From Chryseotalea sp. WA131a (GTDB taxonomy: Bacteria; Bacteroidota; Bacteroidia; Cytophagales; Cyclobacteriaceae): DNA of 64,000 nucleotides. Shown here piece after piece: positions 58,978 through 64,000 of this stretch (positions are counted from its first letter, which is position 1; every line of letters starts with the position of its first letter). The notes below the pieces were generated by a model that saw only the letters and a program-made list of their open reading frames with translations, did no database searches and was not told the origin of the DNA. Location of the stretch: positions 4,278,001-4,342,000 of the forward strand of contig CP073016.1 of NCBI GenBank assembly GCA_025370075.1, read 5' to 3'. The position numbers and the translations under genes are program-made.

Positions 58978-59613
58978 TTATTCCCTTAACCCTTTCCGCA
59001 TATACTTTTTGCATATTGGGCAGGCTTGCCAATCATGCCCGCGGGCGGGGCAATATTCACGACCGAAATAGATAATTTGAAGGTGCACTTTGTTCCATTT
59101 TTCTTCTGGAATGAGCCGCTTTAAATCATGCTCGGTCTGCTCTACATTTTTACCATTGGTCAACCCCCACCGATAGGCCAGCCGATGAATGTGAGTATCC
59201 ACCGGAAAGGCAGGTTTGCCAAACCACTGCGTCATTACCACCGAAGCAGTCTTGTGACCAACCGCTGGAAGTTCTTCCAATTCTTCAAAAGTATTCGGCA
59301 CTTGTCCGTTGTGTTTTTCGATGATGATTTTGGAAAGCCCATAAATGCCTTTCGATTTCATGGGAGAAAGCCCACAGGGTTTAATAATTTCCCTGATTTC
59401 TTCCACCGATAACTTTACCATATCATACGGATTATCCGCTAGCTTAAATAGGGAGGGAGTAGTCTTATTTACACGTTCGTCCGTGCATTGAGCAGACAGC
59501 AGAACCGAAATTAATAAGGTGTAAGCGTCTTTGTGATGAAGCGGAGTATTTACGGTTGGATAGTACTTGTCAAGTATGTTTAGTATGTCGGTTACTTTTT
59601 GGAATTTAGTCAT
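58978..59613 (-). CDS. nth: Endonuclease III-like DNA glycosylase/AP lyase
   Basis: 211 residues from the ATG at 59613 (MTKFQKVTDILNILDKYYP). HhH motif with catalytic Lys in LEELPAVGHKTASVVMTQWFG, catalytic Asp in FPVDTHIHRLAYRWGL. The C-terminal cluster region is EYCPARGHDWQACPICKKYM, with three cysteines (C-x8-C-x2-C) instead of the four of the E. coli 4Fe-4S motif. It removes oxidised pyrimidines; cluster binding here is uncertain. It stands upstream of fmt. Confidence 0.93.
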   Translation of the reverse strand: MTKFQKVTDILNILDKYYPTVNTPLHHKDAYTLLISVLLSAQCTDERVNKTTPSLFKLADNPYDMVKLSVEEIREIIKPCGLSPMKSKGIYGLSKIIIEKHNGQVPNTFEELEELPAVGHKTASVVMTQWFGKPAFPVDTHIHRLAYRWGLTNGKNVEQTEHDLKRLIPEEKWNKVHLQIIYFGREYCPARGHDWQACPICKKYMRKGLRE

Positions 59614-59624
59614 TTTTAAATGAA

Positions 59625-59701
59625 TATAGGAGTTAGTAGTTAGGAGATAGGGGGATGAAGATTGAAACAGTGAATACCTCTTACCAAATACCAACCACCA
59701 C
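59625..59701. repeat. Low-complexity dispersed repeat (GGAGTTAGTAGTTAGG / CCAACCACCACT type)
   Basis: Gene-free stretch of imperfect AGTTAGG and ACCAACCACC units between nth and the GH5 gene; the last copies (CACTTACC) enter the GH5 C-terminal codons. Confidence 0.6.
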
Positions 59702-61768
59702 TCACCCCTTACCACTTACCAGCACCTGTTGTTCGCCCTCTGCATCCGGATAAAAAAGAAGCAGGCTGTTTTTCTTATCGAATAGAAGTTTTCCGTTCGT
59801 GTGCTTTACTTCAAACCCTTTTCCAAAATGAAAGTCAGGGAGAAAAATTTCTGTCGGTGCATTGATTGATTTCTCCGCATTGAACTTTAAATAAAATTCT
59901 TTCGAGTCTTTGTTAAAGAAATATTCAAGTGGCTCGCCCGCCACTTTGTAAGGGTACGGACGTATTGCAGCCGCCAACGCTCTTCCACCTGCATACACCC
60001 CCGATTTATTTTTTTGTTGCGACAAACTGAAAATCGAAAGGTCTTCGCCATTCCAATTGTCACCATACTCGTTGTTGTTATCTGCCGTGTAGTTCCATAA
60101 AGTGTAGTTCAATCGATTTGATTCCATCGCTTGAAAAGACCTGTCCAGACAATCTTCTTGGGCATTAAAATCATTGTTTTTGTACGACTGTTTTTCATTC
60201 AAATCAAATGGTATTCCAAATTCACCAATCAGCGTAGGTTGTTTTCCTATGTTTTGTGCAGTAGATTCCTTAGCCCCTTTCATGTTTTCATGAAAAGTTT
60301 CACGTATTGATTTTTTTCCAAAAACCGGTTTTGCTTTTCGCACATCAATGCCAAACCAAGATGAATATTGTTTTGTAAGCAAGGTTGCCGCATCGTACCA
60401 ATGCTCAGCGTTCACCATTTGCTTGCTTTCTGCTTCCGAGAATTTTGGCAACTCTTGGAGCAATGCTGGTTCGGCAAAAATTGTCCAAGAACTATCGATG
60501 GAATGAATGGCTGCTGCATACTTCAATACAAATGATTTAAAATAGTCTTCTGAGAAATCAACCTCGTACCCATTTCTAATTTTGAAGTAATCGTTTTTCA
60601 AAATGACCGGTTTATGTTCTGCATCATAACCCCACACCCCCGCTTGTTGCCAAATGTCAAGCGCAGGGTTTTTCCAAACAGAAAGTTTGTTGGGGTTCAG
60701 TTTTATTTTTTCTACTTCTTTCGGTCCTGTTAATTCAAATTTATAACGACTCACTTCAATGGTGTTTCCTGCACCCGCCACCATACCTTCAAAATAGGTT
60801 GGCATTATTCCATTCTTTAAAAACCCGACTGTGTCGAGTCGAGATAGGCTGATGTAGCCTGTGGTGGGTTCATTAAATGTATCGAAGCCGATCACGTTCG
60901 GTAATCCTTTTAATTTTAATGCTACTTGCTTGATGGCATTGATGTAATGTGTTTGCAAGTAGTCTTGTGCCGACACACTGTCAACTTTTGCCTTCGGAGC
61001 AAAATCATTTCCGCCAAAGAAAAGCGTAAACATAGTGGCCGTGGCTAGCTTGGAATAGTTGGTTGGCCAAATCATTTTTGGGAACGGGTCGCCCTCAACA
61101 TTGTGAATAACGGCTGCACCCGTTTCAGAAAATTTTAGTGGGTCAAAACCGACTTTCTCCAATGTCCAATAAGGAGCACCATCGCCACCTGTAAATCGAC
61201 TCCATACATCTTGATGAGGATCGATAAACACATTGATGTTATGCTCACCAGCTTTTTTTACAATAGATTGAATGTAGTTCAGATACTCTTCATCGTACTT
61301 TCCGGGGCCGGCATGTTCAATGGCTTCCCAGGTGACCAGCAATCGAAGAAAGCGATAACCCCATTGGTGTAACCGTTGAAAATGTTGGTCAGCTTCCGCC
61401 AAGGGAAACGGCCTACCTATAAACGAAACGGTTTGAACTGTTTCATAAAAATCTTCTTTTTGATGGGTCGGGATTTTTGGGTCGAAAGGGATTTTGCTGC
61501 TACCACCTAAGTTGATGCCATGCAAAATCATGGTTCGCCCAGATGGGTCTTTGAACCAACCATCATGGGTAACGATATTTTTTTGGATGCTATCACCAAT
61601 TGCAAACTGAGCTTCACCTGCGGCAATGTCTTTGCTTTGGGTAGCCATCAACCCATCCGTTTCAATATTGGGAAAAGGACTGTCGGTAAACAAGTACAAG
61701 TAAATCAACGGAATAGCAATGGCCATTACGATGACGATGACTTTCAATATTTTCTTTAGGGTCTTCAT
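59702..61768 (-). CDS. GH5 family glycosidase (endoglycoceramidase-like), membrane-anchored
   Basis: A 688-residue glycosidase. The N-terminal signal anchor (IVIVMAIAIPLIYLYLF) places it outside the inner membrane. Motifs of GH5 endoglycoceramidase-type enzymes: MILHGINLGGSSKIPF, FLRLLVTWEAIEHAGPGKYD, VFIDPHQDVWSRF, the acid/base Glu in GFDTFNEPTTGY, and the nucleophile Glu in LIGEFGIPFDL. A C-terminal beta domain (~600-688) follows. The likely substrates are glycolipids such as glucosylceramides or steryl glucosides. No neighbouring carbohydrate cluster is seen. Confidence 0.85.
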   Translation of the reverse strand: MKTLKKILKVIVIVMAIAIPLIYLYLFTDSPFPNIETDGLMATQSKDIAAGEAQFAIGDSIQKNIVTHDGWFKDPSGRTMILHGINLGGSSKIPFDPKIPTHQKEDFYETVQTVSFIGRPFPLAEADQHFQRLHQWGYRFLRLLVTWEAIEHAGPGKYDEEYLNYIQSIVKKAGEHNINVFIDPHQDVWSRFTGGDGAPYWTLEKVGFDPLKFSETGAAVIHNVEGDPFPKMIWPTNYSKLATATMFTLFFGGNDFAPKAKVDSVSAQDYLQTHYINAIKQVALKLKGLPNVIGFDTFNEPTTGYISLSRLDTVGFLKNGIMPTYFEGMVAGAGNTIEVSRYKFELTGPKEVEKIKLNPNKLSVWKNPALDIWQQAGVWGYDAEHKPVILKNDYFKIRNGYEVDFSEDYFKSFVLKYAAAIHSIDSSWTIFAEPALLQELPKFSEAESKQMVNAEHWYDAATLLTKQYSSWFGIDVRKAKPVFGKKSIRETFHENMKGAKESTAQNIGKQPTLIGEFGIPFDLNEKQSYKNNDFNAQEDCLDRSFQAMESNRLNYTLWNYTADNNNEYGDNWNGEDLSIFSLSQQKNKSGVYAGGRALAAAIRPYPYKVAGEPLEYFFNKDSKEFYLKFNAEKSINAPTEIFLPDFHFGKGFEVKHTNGKLLFDKKNSLLLFYPDAEGEQQVLVSGKG

Positions 61769-61881
61769 TTTTTTAGAGAAATCAGAAGGTTATGATATAG
61801 GAGTTAGTAGATATTCTATAATATTTCAAATCACAATCTGCTATTTTTGAACCATACCTTGCCTACTGCAAACTGCCTACT

Positions 61882-63135
61882 TTAATCATATAACAGATAC
61901 TTCAACCGCATCTTTTTATACTCCTCCAGCTCCTTTTTCCAAGTTGCTTTTATCTGAGTCTCAGTCATGCCTTTTTTAATTTGTTCACGTACATTTTTGT
62001 TTCCTATCAGTTTGTCAAAAAATGGAATAAAGAATTTTTCTTTGTCCGGAAACCGTTGGTAAAGTTGGAGGAGGTGCTTCAACGAGATTTCTTTTTTAAC
62101 TTTTTCATTTTCCAAATTGATGCCGTAGCAGATTTTATTTTCGTGAGGTGGATTTTTAGCCATGCCTTCAATACTAACAGGCGTAAACTGAAAAGGTTGA
62201 TTTTTTAAATCGGGGTGACCAATCCATTCGAAGGGGTGTTTGGTGCCTCGACCCACGCTTAGCGATGTGCCTTCAAACAAACACGTGGATGGATAGAGTG
62301 CCACCGTTTGGTTGTTGGGGATATTGGGCGAAGGCTTGATGGGCAAGGGGTACTTCATTGAATGATGGTAGTTTTTCATTTTAATGACTTCAATTTCGCA
62401 TTTCGCTTTTCCCTCTAGCCATCCTTGGCCGTTTATCATTTGCGCATATTCGCCCACCGTCATGCCGTGCGTGATGGGCACAGGGTGCATGCCTACAAAA
62501 GATTTCAGCGACATATCGAGCACAGGGCCGTCAACATAGCTACCGTTGGGGTTTGGTCGATCGAGGATAATAACTTTTTTCTTTTGTTCGGCACAGGCCT
62601 CCATCAAATAATGCATCGAGCCGATGTAGGTATAAAATCGTGCGCCTACATCTTGAATGTCAAAAATCACTACATCTACATCTGCCAATTGTTCTGGGGT
62701 TGGTTTTTTATGGCTGCCATACAAAGACACCAATGGTAGTTGTGTTTTCGAATCTATTCCGTCTTTCACGGTTTCGCCTGCATCGGCTGTGCCGCGGAAA
62801 CCATGCTCAGGCGAAAATATTTTTTGAATGGTGATGCCCTCACTTAGCAATGTGTCGACCAAATGTGTTTTGCCGATAGTGGACGTATGGTTCACTAGCA
62901 ATGCAATCCGCTGCGAATTTAGTTTTGGCAGCAACAAATCTAACTGCGCGGCACCCGTAAGGATGGTTTTGGGTTGGGCATGTAACTGAAAAAAATATAA
63001 GAATAAAATCAAGCATAAGACGAATCTTTTTGTGCCCTTGTGGCTTTGTGGCGATGATTTTTGCCATGAAGGCACGAAGGCACGAAGGCTATAACTCAGC
63101 GCTTTGCCTACAATTTTTTTAAAAGAGCCAATCAT
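61882..63135 (-). CDS. NamZ-type exo-beta-N-acetylmuramidase (DUF1343)
   Basis: A 417-residue DUF1343 protein; the NamZ member of this family cleaves terminal MurNAc from peptidoglycan fragments. Family motifs: RIALLVNHTSTIG, IFSPEHGFRGTADAGETV, FDIQDVGARFYTYIGSMHYLMEAC, RPNPNGSYVDGPVLD, NQTVALYPSTCLFEGTSLSVGRGT. The signal peptide is RFVLCLILFLYFFQLHA, but it is preceded by a 37-residue stretch containing SWQKSSPQSHKGTK, encoded by a GTGCCTTCGTGCC/ACAAAG-type dispersed repeat, so the true start and N-terminus are uncertain. Confidence 0.9.
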   Translation of the reverse strand: MIGSFKKIVGKALSYSLRAFVPSWQKSSPQSHKGTKRFVLCLILFLYFFQLHAQPKTILTGAAQLDLLLPKLNSQRIALLVNHTSTIGKTHLVDTLLSEGITIQKIFSPEHGFRGTADAGETVKDGIDSKTQLPLVSLYGSHKKPTPEQLADVDVVIFDIQDVGARFYTYIGSMHYLMEACAEQKKKVIILDRPNPNGSYVDGPVLDMSLKSFVGMHPVPITHGMTVGEYAQMINGQGWLEGKAKCEIEVIKMKNYHHSMKYPLPIKPSPNIPNNQTVALYPSTCLFEGTSLSVGRGTKHPFEWIGHPDLKNQPFQFTPVSIEGMAKNPPHENKICYGINLENEKVKKEISLKHLLQLYQRFPDKEKFFIPFFDKLIGNKNVREQIKKGMTETQIKATWKKELEEYKKMRLKYLLYD

Positions 63136-63173
63136 TTTTCTTTACTTTGTCTGTACCAAAATTAGCTTATTCT

Positions 63174-64000
63174 TTGAACCTTTCTTATTTCATTTCCAAA
63201 AGAATACGGAATGCCGAGCGCGGAAGTTTTTCGAGCATCATTCATAAAATTGCCATTGGCAGCATTGCTGTGGGGTTGGCCGCTTCCATTGTTTCGTTTT
63301 TGGTGATGTTGGGTTTTCAGCAAGCGGTGAAGGACAAAATCTACCGCTTCAGCAATCATTTATTGATTACCAAATTTACGATGAACAATGCGGTAGAAGA
63401 GCAGCCGTTTGATTATCGGATTGCGCTGTACCAGCAACCTGAAAAATTTCCGTTTGTAACGCACGTGCAAGAGTACAGCCACAAGGCAGGGTTGATAAAA
63501 ACCGATGACGAAGTGTTGGGCATTGTGTTTAAAGGTGTGGGGAAGAGTTTTAGCGTGACGCGATTTGAAGAGGCGATGGTGGAGGGCAGGTTTATTCAAT
63601 TCAACGACACTACCTATTCGCGTGAAGTAATTATTAGCCGTGTAATCGCCAACAAAGTAAGAGCTAGAGTGGGCGATGATTTGGTGTTGCATTTTTTTCA
63701 AAACCCTCCGCGTGTTCGCAAGCTGAAAGTGGTAGGAATTTATGAGACCAACTTGTCGGATTATTTTGATGGCAAGGTGCTGATGGGCGACATACGGATG
63801 GTGCAGCAATTGAATGGGTGGGAGCAGCATGAAGCAGGCGGACTGGAGGTGGCCATCGACCTAAACTATTTCCGTTCGTTTGATTTGTTGAAGAATGAAA
63901 TGCGAAGCAATTCGTATTCACTTACCAAAGAAGAAGCGGGTGTAGACAGTGTGATGGTGGAGCCTGGAAATACCTCGGCTGTATTTGGCTTTGAGAAAGA
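63174..64000 (+). CDS. FtsX-family ABC permease (LolC/E-like), N-terminal part
   Basis: The frame runs off the right edge. From a TTG at 63174 it reads MNLSYFISKRIRNAERGSFSSIIHKIAIGSIAVGLAASIVSFLVMLGFQQAVKDKIYRFSNHLLITKFT, which is the N-terminus typical of Bacteroidota LolC/E-type permeases (helix ~27-48 followed by a periplasmic MacB-like domain). A second in-frame TTG at 63147 is possible. It would take part in lipoprotein release or a related ABC function. It is divergent from the NamZ gene. Confidence 0.85.
   Translation, partial: MNLSYFISKRIRNAERGSFSSIIHKIAIGSIAVGLAASIVSFLVMLGFQQAVKDKIYRFSNHLLITKFTMNNAVEEQPFDYRIALYQQPEKFPFVTHVQEYSHKAGLIKTDDEVLGIVFKGVGKSFSVTRFEEAMVEGRFIQFNDTTYSREVIISRVIANKVRARVGDDLVLHFFQNPPRVRKLKVVGIYETNLSDYFDGKVLMGDIRMVQQLNGWEQHEAGGLEVAIDLNYFRSFDLLKNEMRSNSYSLTKEEAGVDSVMVEPGNTSAVFGFEK

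Overview
The window looks like a chromosomal segment of a Bacteroidota bacterium, most likely order Cytophagales or a close relative. The basis is gene content and signals: the short primary sigma factor, the long S16, an AccD without zinc-ribbon cysteines, LytTR signalling, DUF4105, WbqC, LA_2272-type and DUF6268 surface proteins, and promoter-like TAnnTTTG (-7) / TTTG (-33) motifs. No rRNA, tRNA or CRISPR array was found. The genome carries many short dispersed repeats (CACAGAT, AATTTGAAAAT, GCAAAGTCGC, CGACTGC, GGTAAGTGGTAA types), several of which run into reading frames.

Layout. 1-4257 (minus): clpC start, wbqC-like, accD, class I aldolase, rplS, trmD. 4265-8800: an accessory block between trmD and rimM, made of a DUF1016 nuclease gene on the minus strand and three plus-strand genes (C10 cysteine protease with an 18-C tract, lipoprotein, duplicated beta-barrel). 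8813-9916 (minus): rimM and rpsP, so the usual rpsP-rimM-trmD-rplS cluster is split. 10305-17413 (plus): sucA, odhB and lpd of the 2-oxoglutarate dehydrogenase complex, with an OLD-like ATPase plus small Toprim-like gene fitted exactly between odhB and lpd. 17421-17866: a GxxExxY gene flanked by 30-bp inverted repeats. 17866-24339: DUF4105 protein, radical SAM/SPASM protein, a 52-residue Cys-rich membrane protein, a complete IS1380-type element (TTTAA target duplication) and a large FtsX-type permease gene.

24466-28954 (minus) is a tripartite ABC efflux operon (TolC, adaptor, permease, ATPase). 29681-31521 (plus) is an EcoRV-like restriction-modification system. 31542-35530 (minus) is a tightly overlapping operon: rsmI, an Lnt-like membrane half, inositol monophosphatase, LytS-type kinase, LytTR regulator. 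After a pterin dehydratase and a toxin-antitoxin pair with a frameshifted toxin, 36394-44546 (minus) holds an envelope cluster read as coaX, FadL-like porin, TPR protein, lptC, small membrane protein, CNNM/CBS protein, PpiD-like chaperone and DUF493.

44693-50648 (plus): amino-acid dehydrogenase, DUF4197 lipoprotein, VapBC-like pair, paaN, primary sigma factor and cspA. 50737-54298 (minus): DUF6268 barrel, DUF2147, GH32 and msrB. 54383-55741 (plus): LA_2272-type repeat protein. 55738-63135 (minus): a TssD/Hcp-like gene with an in-frame TGA, SDR, small membrane protein, folA, fmt, nth, a GH5 glycosidase and a NamZ-type DUF1343 muramidase. The start of a LolC/E-type permease runs off the right edge.

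The best candidates for new biology are the C-tract protease cassette inside the ribosomal/tRNA-modification cluster, the two-gene ATPase/Toprim module riding in a TCA-cycle operon, and the inverted-repeat-flanked GxxExxY gene.
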